Part shown: positions 10,691 through 25,600 of the stretch, piece by piece
Position numbering within the stretch: position 1 is the first letter of the stretch
How the letters are laid out: every line of letters begins with the position of its first letter
Source of the DNA: Gari tellinella
Lineage: Eukaryota; Mollusca; Bivalvia; Cardiida; Psammobiidae
NCBI GenBank assembly: GCA_922989275.2
Contig: OV277861.1
Span: 18,748,540 to 18,812,539, forward strand
Reading direction: 5' to 3'
DNA: 64,000 nucleotides
Notes under the pieces: generated by a model
What the model saw: the letters and a program-made list of their open reading frames with translations, nothing else
What the model was told of the DNA's origin: nothing
The model's database searches: none
Program-made: the position numbers and the translations under genes

Positions 10691-13600
10691 GTACAAGGTC
10701 GAGGGCTATAAAGCTTTTCAGTTGAGTCTGAGATCATTCTCAAGCATTTGGTTGGTCAGATTTTAGCTTTTGCTCAGCAAAAGCTAAAATCTGACCAAAC
10801 AAATGCTTGACAACGATTTCAGACTTGACTCAATTTTTTTATCTATCTCGTATTTAGAATCAAAAGTATGAAATGAAAAGTCAATTTAAATCAAAATGAA
10901 ACATTAATTTTGCTAAAATGTAGATGTAAACTTGATAGACTTCTTATTCTTCTTAACAAATCCCATTTGTGATTACATGAAAGGAATTTTCCTTGAAGTG
11001 GTTGTTTCTGATGAGTTTTCACAATATGAGATAAAAAAAAGATTTAGTTTCAAGAGAAAGTTGAGACTGTTTTCTTATATTTCTGGAGTTCTGATTATAA
11101 TTTAAAAATATTACTGGTCAGAGCACCAGATAAGGGTAGTTTTTCAAAAACTAAAATCTTTATTTCTGAATAAAACCCTATGGTGTCACTACTCATTAGA
11201 ATCGTCTCGAAGAGACGATTCTAATGAGTAGTAACACCATAGGATTTGGTGCTGAAATGAGTGAGAAAATGTTTGATTTGTTGAAATAACTACCTCTTAT
11301 CTGGAGCCCTGAATATTACATAAACTCTTTGCAAGCTGGGTAATTCTTTCGGTTTGCAACAATTGTCTTCTGCTATTGAACATTCTAAAAATACAAAACG
11401 TAGAATTTTATTTTTCAAACCAGGATCAGAGTGTCAAACAGTATGGATCCTGATGAGACGCCTCGTTACGCAAAGGTAATCACTGTGGGATATATACGCC
11501 GCTAAAATGCAAATAGTTACCATATGTGTTGCATTATACAATTTAAAATCATGGAAGCATCAGGCATACTTATATTTTGTATTGAATAATCAATTGTAAT
11601 TAGGGGCCTCCGTGGCCTAGTGGTATAGTCACTGTGACTTACATCACTAAGCTCTTCACCGCTGTGAGTTCGAATCCCAGTACGGTCGTTCGGATTTTTC
11701 ATGTGGGGAAGCCTTCCAGCTGGCTTGCAGAAGGGCGGTGGTTCTACCCAGTTGCCGATTTGTGCCTGAAACAGTGCATAAAGGGCTTCTGGGGTCTTCC
11801 TCCACCTGTAATTAGCTGGACGTCGCGATATGGCTGAAATACTGTTAAAAGCGACGTAAAATCATAACAAATATCAAATCAATTATAACTTAATATATTT
11901 TCAGTGCTGTGGAGGCTCTGGTCAATAAACATGCTGATCACTTGTTAGAACTGGAGCTAGATGGGGAGGAGATCTCTGATATTTCTATGGAGCAAATTGC
12001 CAAGTGTAGAAACCTCAGACTACTGGGCCTTTCATTCTGTGAGTGTCTCACCGACCAAGCCCTCATATTCTTGAAGGTGGGTAATTTGCAGTCGGGGGCC
12101 TTTTTACTAAAAATTGGGAAGGGGCCGTAGCCTTTCCAGTTGGGAAATTCAAGCGTAATTTTTGACCAAATTGGGAAAAGTAGACTGACTTCCAAAATAC
12201 ATAAAAACTGAATGGAAGTCTACTTACTTACAGGAAATAGAAAGTTTCATTAATTTAAAACCAGAAAATAAAACTATTTAACACTAAAGAGGGACTGGTA
12301 ATTGAATAGAACAAAATTTTTAAAAAAATTATTTCTTTTTTTATCTTTTTTGGGAAATTCTCCACCAAAATTGGGAAAAAAGAGGCTTTCTGCAATTGGG
12401 AAGTCACCGAAAGTCGGCCTCTATTATAGAAGGTAAAAAAGCCCTGGCAGTGTAATTTTATGACTGGTCTTTGTGCAGCATAATGCTGCATTGTAAATTG
12501 TGAAAAACACATTGCTTCTTTGTAGTGTGCCTGTACAAAGTACAAGAGGAACTTATGCCCCAGGGCTCCATATAAGGGGAGTATTTCAAAAACTAAAATC
12601 TTTATTTCTGCATTAAACCGTATGGTGTTTCTACTCATTAGAATCGTCTCGAAGAGACGATTCTAATGAGTAGTAACACCATACGATTTGGTGCTGAAAT
12701 GAGTGAGAAAATGCTGGATTTGTTCAGTAAACTCCCCCTTATCTAGAGCCCTGTATGCTATACCCCGGAATAGTCGTTGTTGTAGGTGTTGGTGTGAACG
12801 GCAAAAGAACAGTTTTAAGAAAATGCACATAACTTGTATGCCCCATGAGATGTTGCCTTTCTTATGAGCTTTTCTAATTGACTTTCACCTTGCTTTAACC
12901 TTTCACCCAACTCCCTATCAATTAGCCTTCTTTTTAGCAGTCGTAATGTAGAGGTTTTACTGCACCTGGAATACTGTGGTGAATCAAATTCTGACACTTA
13001 CTCAGTTCATATCATGCTGAGTTACCTCCAAGCCACAGTTGCACACACTAATTGACATGATAAAGTATTACAGGCTTGGGTCTGCTGCTGAAGTGTTTAA
13101 CCCTTTCTCTGTTGACTTTTCACTGGCCTCTTCCACTGTCTTAATAATTGCCAATTTACATTATACACTAGAAAGCTTTGTTTCCCTAAAATATTAATAA
13201 TTACAATTTATAACATAACAGACGGCGTGAGCGTTGAATAACACCTGTTGTTTAATGTCATATATAACCAGTTAAATAACTATGCAAATGAGGTACGTCA
13301 CGACGTCGTTTACTTGTGACGTCATTAAAATGCGTTCTATGCGTTCTATTTCCAACATCTTCATTCCATCATGTAGATTCAATTTATAGATTTTTGGTGT
13401 AATTAATCAATATTAGATCTACATCAAAGTGTTTATTAATACATATAACAACATAAACATTATGCTAGTGAACGGGCTTCATTTGGAACAACTTTTTTCC
13501 TGTATATATCTACTTATATCGCGCTTAGCATTCACTTGACCTCAAAGGCTGCGATAATTAACATTTCTAGGTTATGTTATAAAAAGAATATAACTTACAT

Positions 13601-16600
13601 TTGTGTTGATAATTTATTTGATTTTATCATTTATCAAACTCATCGTTTTAGAAAACGATAAATCCTTTTTATTGTTTTCTAAAAGACTCGTTTAATAAAT
13701 CCAATAAATTATGAACACTCATGTAATATCCTATAATTATGTATATTGATGACAATCAGTGAAGACCCTAATCAGAGGGCTTCTTTCTTAACTTTGCTAT
13801 GCTATACTGTTTGCACAATTAATGTTGTATAAAATTTGTAATTGCTTCCTGCACAGTAAGTGTCATTAACCCATTACATTACTCCATAGCCTGTCTCTAA
13901 TTTTGGAAGACAGGTATCCACTTAAAGCAGGTTGAAAGTAAAGCAGAATGTGCCTTACGGCTCATTCTGCTTTACTTTCAGCCTGCTTTAAGCTTCCATT
14001 TGCTAGAATATGGAAAACAAATCTTTTGACAGATATTCATAACTATAAACTTGGAACTATTTTCTACATTTATGGAATAAGTTAAATGTGTAATTATGGG
14101 GGAATGGGTTATGGATGTTTTGTACTATGCAGAACTATTCTTGTTGCAGCGTTTAACAAACTTGGAGACTCTGAGACTGCGGAAGGGTGCAGACTTCTCA
14201 GCTGAAGGCCTAGCTGCATTTTTCAAAGATGTCCATTTCGGGAAACTGCTGTCCTTGAACCTGACCGAGTGCTCCAACATTCTAGATGATACAGTATTGA
14301 ATATTGTGAAATGGTGAGTGATTTCTTGTAGAAAGGCATGCCCTATTCAGTGATTGAAATAGATTCAGAGCTTCAGATAATGGGAGTATTTCAAAAACTA
14401 AAATCTGTATTTCTGCATTAAACCTTATGGTGTCACTATTAATTAGATTCGTCTCTTTGATCCATAGGAATTGGTGCTGAAACAAGCAAGAAAATGCTGG
14501 ATTAATCATTTGTTCTGTTTACTCCCTCTCATCTGGAGCCCCTATTGATGAAAAATGTTTGATTACATCACTCAGAAAAAGGAGCTTCCTGAGGACTGTA
14601 CTCTCATCTTTATTTACACTACCAGCAATGAGGGCTTGGTGCAAAACTATTGTAACTCCCTCACAATTGTGAGCGAGTTACAATAGTTTTGCACCAAGCC
14701 CTCAAGCTGTATTTAACCCATTACTCAATAGTGTATTTCTAGTATTGAATATAGGTGACTACTTATAACAGGTTATAAGTAAAGTAGAATTTGCCTTAAC
14801 CCATTACCCCATAGCTTATTTTTACTATGGAAGATAGGTGACTACTTAAAGCAGGTTGAAAGTAAAGCAGAATACGCCATTAGGTGCATTCTGCTTTACT
14901 TTCAACCTGCTTTAAGCTATCATCTACTAGAATAGAATATAGACAAAAATCTGATGATACATATTCATGAATGCATAATGTGGAACTGTTTTTTCTTCAG
15001 TGTAGGAATAAATCAAAGGCGTAAAAAGGGGTATTTATGGTGTAATGGGTTAAAGCTCATTTGGCTTTAGTTTCAGCCTGCTTGAAGCCACCATCTTCTA
15101 GGATATAGAAAATATTTCTCGTGATAAACATTCATGATTGTATAAATCTAAACTATAAATTTTTCTTCAATTGAGGAATAAATTAAATGCCTAAAATGTG
15201 TATTTGTGGAGTAATGGATGACTATGATATTACTATAGAAGATTTGCTAAAATGACAGACATTTTTTGTTCATTTAAAACTTTTCCAGATGTTAAAATTG
15301 CTTTTCTTGTGTGTCATATAAAGCCTCAAAATTGTTGTCTGCTAAAACAGTTAAAAGTACAGTAAAACCTCTCTAGTACGAATATACCAAAAAGAAGGCT
15401 TATTGATTGAATTTAAGTCAGATGACAGCTTAAAGCAAGGTGAAAGTTAGACAGAAAGCTCCTAAAGGAGCTTTCTGTTTTACTGTCACCGAGCTTTAAG
15501 CAGTCACCTGCCCTTTAACACTTAATAATTAACATATTGTAGTGGTGGTTATAGAGAGGTTTTACTGTACATACTTTGCATTTCAAAGTTTTGATACAGA
15601 TGGAAGTTGAATTGATTGACAGGTGTCGATCTGACCTGTATTCTACTTGAATGGTCTACTGACCTGTACATGAACCAGGGGGCAAATTGCACAAGACACC
15701 CTGTGGTTTTATTTCCTTTGTCTAGAAGTCTTAGGACTCTTGCAGTTCCTAGAGTACAGCTGTTTGTTATCAAAAGGATTGTAGTGGCAGATCAGGGCTT
15801 CAGATAAGAGGGAGCTAACTGCACAAATCCAACATTTTCTCACCTATTGCAGAACCAAATACAATAGTGTCACTACTCATTAGAATCGTCTCTTTGAGAC
15901 GATTCTAATGAGTGGTAACACCAAAGGGTTGAATGCAGAAATAAAGATTTTAGTTTTTAAAATACTCCCCCTATCTCGAGCCCTGACAAGACACCCTGTG
16001 GTTTTATTTCCTGTCAATAAATTGAATAATCCTAGTCTAGGAAGCTCCTGTTGTGCTTAGACATGTATGGTTTAGCTTTGTCTGTTATCAATAGGAATGT
16101 AGGGGCAGATGTGTGTACAGGGCTGACTGAGTAACACAGAGAGTGCATTGCTACATATTCATTAACAGTTGGACAGTGTGATTTGGACTGGTGACTAAAA
16201 AAAGGGCTACAAGGAAGGGCGTTCAAAATAGGCTTGACATATATACTGCCTGATTGGGATATATAACAACTTACTGTGGATACGGTAGTTTCTGATTTGT
16301 ACCAACCTTCACACTCATTTATGTTTATGATGCAGTAAAACCTCTCTATAACAACTACAACAAACGCTAATTAATTTCATAAAAGACATGTGACAGCTTG
16401 AAGCAAGGTTACACTTACAGTGAAATAAAAAGCTCTTGCAGGAGCTTTTTGTTTTACTGTGACAGTGCCACCTTGCATTAAGCAGTCACCTGTGGTAAAA
16501 CAAAAAATGAACACAATTTAGTGGTTGTAATAGAGGGGTTTACCCAGTGTGTTCATTAGTAACCGATTGCCGATGCAAACCATCGGTTGAAATCGCTTCT

Positions 16601-19600
16601 GCATCGGTTGTTTTTTGTCCAGAGACAAAATTGAAGAATCACAAAAAGTGAAGTTTCACTCAAATATTACCGTTTTCGGCAAGTTAATTGAGTAAAACAA
16701 AAGCCTAGACCTCTTGAAACTTTGAAAGACGACGTTAGTTGCTTAAAAATAACCCGTGCCGATTATTGTAATTGTCTGAGTTGTTGCGTATACGTAATGC
16801 TCTCGGATCTTATCCTTACGATCTATATAACCTATAAGCTTCCGGTTTAAATATCTGCCTAGAATGTTATTCTGCAGAATAGGAAATGGAAAAAGTTTCT
16901 GCGATTTCGGTCGAATGAAGACAAAATAAAGCTGAAATAGTAATGGTTCCTCGTTTATTTGTTATTCCCCGTTGTTACCGTATGAGTGCTTACAAGTTTC
17001 GCATGGTGTTTCTAGTTTCTTGTTCAGTTTTCATTTCCGATATTTATGTAGAAAACCTTCGATCGCCGTTACAAAAACAAATCCAACACAATGAGTTGAT
17101 ATCAGAAGAAACATGTGTTCGTCTTTAAACTTCTGAAGATGATTCTCGTTATAGTTTTACTTCGCGTTCGGAATTCGGACCAGTTAGAAAAAGAAAGGAA
17201 ACAGTTACTGCGACTTCGGCTTTCGGTCGAACCGTTCGGAAGCCCAAATAAAGCTGAAACAGTAGTTATGGTTCCCTTATTTATTTGTTATAACCCGTTG
17301 TTACCGTTTGAGTTTTCGCAAGTTTCGCATGATGTTTCTAGCTTCTTCAGGGACGTAGATTAGATATATTTAATATATATCCTTGGTTTCTTGTTCAGTT
17401 TTCATTTACGATATTAACGTGAAACGTTCGATCGCCGTCGGTGTCCGTACTCGTGGAAATAGTAAAACTTGAATATATCCTTAATGAAGTATTGTTTCCC
17501 CTCGTACTAATTTCGCCAAACATCAAAACGAATCTTCGGCATATTTAAACAACGGAATTATACACGCACGTGTGTATATATGCTTTCATATGCTGCTGAA
17601 AGTTTGAACAAGCTGTCGGTAAAACCACGAAGTACTTAGGTCTAAGTACTCCATGGTAAAACGAAGTTAAAATAAAAATATACAAGATAATCACCTTGAA
17701 TTCCAGCGCATCCGCGTATTTTGAAATAAATACATTAGCGCGCAATCAAACAAGTCGGCGTTAGTTAAAGAATCCATTTTTTTTGTTTATTTCGTAACAC
17801 ACACCACTGCAGGGTTCGACACTAACGGGAGTCGGGAGCCCGAGACTTCTTATTATCGTGTCGGACTCCTTTGATTTGCATGTTGGCAGTCCGACAGACT
17901 CCTTAAATCTGGAGAAAAAAACTAGAACAAAAATCATGTTCTGCCGATTTTCTGTAGCACAAATCTACTTATAGAAAAGTTAAAAATCAAACATAAGTCG
18001 GCGCTATATGTTTTGTTTATTTCGTAACACACACCAGGGGGTTGATTGACATATTAAGTGTAGTTATATAATGAAAGAAGCGCTAAAAATAGTGTTCACT
18101 TGCTTGCTTTATTCGTTTAAATGTCTCACCCGAGTTATCGTTATCTGTTAATGGAACCTCTCATAACATTTTTTCATTGTTCTTTTCTTTTTCAATGCTA
18201 TTTTTGTTTTCATATTTATTGTCTTTCAACAAAATATATAATGTAAAGCAATTGTAGACACGCACACGTCATAATAATGATGTAAACTTATTAGAAGGGG
18301 AGGGCTGTTACTAACGTTGTAAGAACTTGTAGCCCGACCCTTTTGCACATATATTTGTATGTAAGATAACATTATTTGTAAATTTGAATTGTTATATTAA
18401 CCTTTGTACAAATATTGGGCAATAAAATATGTTTAAACTATCTGTTAAGACTAAACTATTGCGGGGGAGCGAATAAATTAAAGTCTACGGCACCCGGTAT
18501 TCCCAGGCGGTCACCCATCCAAGTACTAACCGGGCTCGACGTTGCTTAACATCTACATCATACGTTGGTGCAGTCACTAATGACTATTATCCTGTCACGT
18601 GCCTGTTTTCCTGACGGATAAAGGGGTGACAGATAAACTTTGCTTTATTATGCTATGTGGTCACATGACCGATGTTATTATGTCAAGTGGTCACATGACC
18701 TGTAGCCGGAACTACTTTTTTCACTGAGACGCTTATTTTTCCCGCTGTTAGGAAAGGTATTCTAAAACTCTTTCAACAGAATCCCGACGTGTAACGACGT
18801 TTATTCGAACTATTCGATGCAATCAAAGCGTTATAGAGTACGCGCCACCAGTCGCTTGCTGAGATACTTCTATAAGTGTCCACCTTTTATATTTCCTGAG
18901 TGAAAAACACTAGATTTTTAAAGGTTCTTTTATTTCTTTTCAACGTAACTAGGATGTGACGTCACTGACGTCATCTATATAATAGCGCGCTTTCCTAGAA
19001 TAACATAGTTCTTTAGTGAGAATCTTATCTGGACCAAAAATGACTCTAGCTTTAAAAAAAGCATTCTCTATTTATTTTACTATTGTGACAAGGATAAATA
19101 GAATATTTGGTTCCTATCTTTGAATGAGAAATGTTATCTGGCTCGGCTTCTGAAAATATCAGGTTCGCCTGCGGCTCACCTGATATATTCATCCGCCTTG
19201 CCAGATAACATTTCTCATTCAAAGCTAGTCACCAAATATTCTCTATTTACCCAACGGCTTAACTTCGGTGATCGGACGAGAAACGGTGTTTTCAACGTAT
19301 TTTCAAACGTGTTCAATTGCTGTTTAAAGATTTTCGGAAATCCGTTCTAAAGATAGCAGGTATTCCCTAAAATGTGTGCGACGGAAAATAATTTATGCAT
19401 TGAACTAATGCCGCATAGTCATTCGTTACTGTTCGGAACAGCTCGTAAAAGGCGGGAAAATAATTCCTTTGTCTTTGTCTTAGAAATCTTAATTTATCAA
19501 CCAATGAAACACGGAATTCCGTACACACCCTCACGAGAAGTCACGTGTAATATACGTCACTATTACACGTGATTTGTTATCTTTCTAGGTATAGAGGGAT

Positions 19601-22600
19601 TTCAGGAGGGCTATTTTTAGAACTCTGCATATCATTAACTGACCACTGTAGTGACCGGAGGCAGAATATTCCACTGATAAGCCTACAGTCTGTATACACT
19701 CAGTATGTTTAAATATAACGGTGTTTACCTTAACATTAACACGATGACCGAAATTAAATATTTAGAGCTGTTTAAACAAGTAGATTATTTAAGAAAAGAA
19801 AAACTAGAAAGAATAAAACTGTCTTCTAATGATTTGACTGTAAATCAACACTATTTGACTGATTTGAAATTGATTTTATAAACTAATAATAACAGTTCTT
19901 AATTTATTTCAATGTCAAGCCATAAGATGCTTTTTACTTTAGTGTAAATGTAGATACATTTTTTTCTCACTTTGTAAGTACATTTATATAATTTTATGTG
20001 AAGCACTTTTGAACGCGAAACTCCTGTGTGAAGTGAGTGCTATATAAACTCTGGTTTAATAATAATGATAAAGGATAATAATAACAGGGAAATGGAACTT
20101 CTCATGCTGTCAAGCACCTTCTGACAAAAAATAGGGATAGATACATAAGGGCGAACTATTTAAAGTTAAAATTAGGAACTTTAGTGCAATATCAGAAACT
20201 TTATGACGCAAACTTTAAAGACCAGGAAGAAGAAACACCTTTGTATATTTTATACAAAACATCTTATAAACTGAGTGCTTATAACAGATATTGAGTTAAT
20301 CCTAAGTAGAAACATTTCCAATTTATATTTAATATTATCTCTACGTAATCATACTGCTTTAACCCATTACTCCATAAAACACCTTATACTGCTTACTATT
20401 TTCTTCACCGAGGGAAGAAGTCTACATGTTGCACCTATGAAGTCCTGAACAGGCACAGTCAAAAGACATGTCCAGTATCTTTCTAGCTATCAACTTAAAG
20501 CAGGTTATAAGTAAAGCGGAATACTCCTTAACCCATTACCCCATATAGCCTGTTTCTAGATTTGAAGACAGCTAGGTGCCCACTTGAAGCAGGTTGAAAA
20601 TAAAGCAGAACATGCCGTTAGGCTCATTCTGTTTTACTTTCAGCCTGCTTCAAGCTATCATCTGCAAGGATTTAGAAACTATTTCTCATTATACACTTTC
20701 ATGACTTTAAATTAAAACTACTTTCTTCAGAGGAGGACTAAATAAAAATGCGTACTTACGGGGTAATGGGTTAAGGTTAGGGAGCATTCTGCTTTATTTT
20801 TAATCTACCGTCAAAAGTAGTATTAGCATTTATTTCTAGGCCTTGAAGTTCAAAATCATATAAAAATCATACAAAGTATCTTTGTATATAAACAAACAAA
20901 CATTGTGCTATCACGTCGCAAATGATCAGAAGTTTAAAAGATTTTTTTGAACTTGTATAAATCTAGCAGCTAGGGAACAACATATTCTTGAAAGCTTTTG
21001 CGAAGAATAACAATTACTGTTGTTGTCAAGCATAATCAGCAACTATATGTGTTTATACATTTGTATTCGAAAACTATGTGAAGACAATTGGAGTGAGTAG
21101 TGACAATGTTACACTTTCTCAATATGTACATTTTACCGCAATGCGTATTAACACTTAGATATTTCAGATCAACCATTTTTTAAATGTTAATGTTCATTAC
21201 AATGGCTTTATATAAGAGCCAAAAAATCGGCTTTATTTGAAAACACAGACCAAAACACATTACATGTATCAGAAAATGCATACTAAACTGTTGAATAAGG
21301 AAAACAATCCCAACCTAGGAATCTCTGAACATGAATCACAGAAGGAAGTTTCCCGTGCATTTCCAGTGGACTACTTTTAGTAGGTTTAAAGTAAAGCAGA
21401 ATGCATCCTAAGGCTCTTTTTATTTAATCTGAAAATGTCACTTATTTGATCAATTTTACTTACAGAAAAATAAAAACCGGTGTGTGTATTAACTAATGAG
21501 CCAAGTAATATCAATATACTTAACACTTGCAAAAATGTAAACTGCATGCAATTCAGCCAAATGTAGATCTGGTTATATCTCAGATATCTACATTGTATTT
21601 ATGTATCCCATTGAAGTGGATAATGTTGAAGATATTGTCCAGGAAAGTATATTATTGTAGTAGTAATCTCGTTAACATATAACAGCTTAATTACGCCTTT
21701 AATTTACTCAGCCACTATCCACTATCTTCTAGTATTCTTAAAGACTAGACTGAAATTAAGCAGAAGGCTCCTTCAGGACCATTCTGCTTTATTTTCAGCC
21801 TGCTTTAAGGAGCCAACTGTCTGCACTACTTAAAGGTCTATGGGGCATAGGATTAATGATCTTTCTGTATATGATACAGCTGGTATTTGTTAACTTTTCA
21901 TGATACTGGCCCTTATTTCATAACTTCCATTTCAAATAAAATTGAAAGCAATCCACTTTCTCATTGAACACAATACACCACAACAGCTTTGTACCATTTT
22001 GCCTTCCTAATACAACACAGACTATACAGCAAATGCAGAAATAACAGCATGTGTAATGAGTTTACTACAGGAGGCTTATCAGCTGCTCTTTATCTTCTGC
22101 CTCCGCTAAATAATTTATGGGCTGTGCGGTCAAGCGGTGAGCTTGAGAAATCCCTCTATTCCTCTTTCAAAACAATCATGGCAGTCTACGCTTCATTGAA
22201 CAGAAAAGCGAGACCATAAAAATAGTAGCTAGAGAAAGCCAAATATAGTCATACGAAGGCACTCCTAATGTGGCAGTTCTCTGACTGTTTAATGCAGTGG
22301 GAAACTGAGCGTTGGGTGTGTACAATGTTTCTTAAATATTACGTAATTGCTTATCTCCCGGCACTGGTAAATTGACAATCTTGTTAATAACACACACGGC
22401 CGAGCACCTTTTGACGAGCATTTACGGAGGTAAGAGACAGTTGGATCCTGAAAATACGCTGATGATCTCTTACCGGAATAACGTATATATCTATATACGT
22501 TCCTGGTTACATGGTGTCCAAAAACATGGAAAATACTTTTGATCTTGGTGTCCGAAATAAGAGGCAAAAAATAATTTATTTTCATGAAAAATTATAGGTT

Positions 22601-25600
22601 TCCGAACTCTAAGAATGTCCGAACTGTTGGAGTTAATGCGGTACGGTAGGTTGTGAAATTTGGCCAAGGAGAGCTCTTCTTTGGGGGTGTAAAACTGCTT
22701 AAAATCGTTTTCAGCCGGGGGGCTTCGCCCCCCTGGCCCCCCTACCAGGGCTTTGCCCTGGACCCACAGGGGGCCTAGGCGGCCCCCTTGACCCCCCGCC
22801 GAATCGGTTGATTTCACAAAATTATCCCTTGATACAAATCTTATTGACAACCCTGTTTACCGTATACCAATACACTCTGGATAGTTTGATAATAGTATAA
22901 AAATACCATATGTGTAACATGTGCAACAAATCAAACTTTGATTTGTTGCAAATGTTACACATATGGTATATTTATACTATTGACAAATACCATTATACCA
23001 TTCTTGTCACTCTGAATTTCAATTCAATATTCTTTTATTTCATTGTTATATTTCAACTACAATGATTCAATTGGAGTATTTGTAGTGTCTGTTAGTATAC
23101 ATGTGTTTGTGTTCTCTAGCTGTGGCAAGAGTTTGAGAGAACTGTCCCTTGGCTGGTGCTGGTTTGTAACAGACACAGGGATCATCTCCATTGTGGACCA
23201 TTGCAGGTTAGTCTATACAGTGGAGAATCTGTTATTCTTTCCCGTTTAAACGCAAACGCAAAGCACTAAAACGTAGAAAAGAACAACGTTTGGACAAATT
23301 CTGATAATTCTTGTTTATCTTGGTGGCAAACAGTTTGGAGCCTGATCAGACGCCGGGTTACCCGGCGTCTGATCTGGCTCCAAACTGTTTGCACTGCAAA
23401 TAATAGTTTTAGCGTAAACGCGTTTATTGGGAAAGAATAACAGATTCTCCACTGTATTCTTGTGTAACCCATTACCCCATAGCGGGTCCGTCGATTCACC
23501 CCACAAAACCCAATAGACACCAATAGTAACCAACAGATACCAATAAAACCAAATATGAGTTAAATCTACTACATATAGGCATTTATATCAATTTATAAGT
23601 ATTATATTATGAGTTTATGGATATATTTAAGTTATATTTATCATTTGGAGTAAAAAAAAATCGACCAAATATACATTACCGATAATACCGATCATAACCA
23701 TACCGCTCCAAATCGACTATTCACCCAACAAAACTTTTGAGATGTGGTCACGTCGCAAAACGAGTTGAATCTACTACATGTAGGCATTTATATCAATTTA
23801 TAAGTATTACATTATGAGTTTATGGGTATATTTAAGTTATATTTATCATTTGGAGTAAAAAAAATCGACCAAATATACATTAATACCGATCATAACCATA
23901 CCGCTCCAAATCGACTATTCACCCAACAAAACTTTTGAGATGTGGTCACGTCGCGAAACGAGTTGAATCTACTACATGTAGGCATTTATATCAATTTATA
24001 AGTATTCTATTATGAGTTTATGGATATATTTAAGTTATATTTATCATTTGGAGTAAACAAAATAGACCAAATATACATTAATACCGATCATAACCATACC
24101 GCTCCAAATCGACTATTCACCCAACAAAACTTTTGAGAAGTGGCCATGCAAGCAAATCTGGAATTCACCCAACAAAACTTTTGAGATGTGGTTCCGACGC
24201 AAAACGAGTTGAATCTACTACATTTAGGCATATGTATATATATTATAATTAGAGTTTGTGGCCATAAGTTTCAAAGTTTATTACTATATTGAAATTTTAT
24301 GTATCATTTAGCTAAAAATCAATCATTAATTATTCAGTTAAAATCAGCTATAACTATACGCTCCAAATCTGGAATTTTACCCAACAACAGTTGTGCTATG
24401 TGGACCTGGACGATGAAAGAGTTGAAGCTACTACATGTAGCCATGTAATTATATTTCATTGTATTGTAATTAAATGTTTAAGTAGTTTGTAAATGCATAA
24501 ATTAAAAAAAATTGATAATCAGGGTACCTCCTGTTACTTAAAAGTTGATCAAACAGTGTTTCACACTAAATCAATAGCTAACTGCCACAGTTTATCACCT
24601 TTAACGAGCTGTGCTTTATTGATAATTGGATTAACAATAACACCACCCGCTGATAGAAGTGTGCCTTTGATGTACCGCCAATATCATGTGTGATCAAGAT
24701 GCATGCTACAAGCCAAAGTATTGTGGCTATGTAGACATGGCCGTTTTGGTATTTATAAATATGCAGATAGCAATTAGTTTGTTCATTTTGCTCAGTCTAA
24801 CATCTATATCTCGAACTCGCGTAATTCGAACTACCCGGATTTATCTTAGCCATATGTTCGACCGAACCGAGTTCGAGGTATCGAAGTTTAACTGTACTTA
24901 AATGTAATCCTTATTCTAAACAGGGTAGAAAGCAACAAGTTCTTTATGTTTGTTAAAATGCATACATGTAACATATTTAATAAAGCTACAGCAATAGTTA
25001 TATCGTATATTCAGTCTTCATTTCATATGTCATTCCTTCTTAACTGTATCATATTCAATAAATCTAAAGAAATATAGTTATATAGTATATTTAGTATTCA
25101 GTTCATATGTCATCTCTTCTTAAATGTGTCCATGCTAATTCCAGGTTCTTTCTTCATGATCTGTAATTAAAACAGAATATAAATCTTGGGTATATCGACC
25201 ACTCAATCATAACAGACAAATAATCAATTTCAAAATAAAGGCGCATTTAATATCTGACCTGACAAATTGCTTCCGAATTTTTAAAATGTATATTTCACGC
25301 GCATATTTGTTTATGTATTTTCAACATGGGCTTTTAGGCCCAACGGTACTACTGTTAATAAAGTTATAAAACTTATTTCAACTAAATTATAAATATTATT
25401 CGTTTTTACATATTAATATAATTATAAGGCATAATGATCTGTATACATACTTTTCACAAATACACCGCATTTGGTGTGAATATGAAAGGGTTATTTGCTG
25501 ATGTCAATAATCAAATAGGACTACCGTTAATCCCCTATTCACAAGTGGACAGTGTCATGCTGTGAGCGTTAATTGGATATACTCTCGTTTAATAGGTAGC

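Noticed and set aside
22491..22850. 119-codon minus-strand frame rich in Gly/Pro
   Set aside because: It comes from translating the GC-rich stem-loops of a DNA-element terminus.
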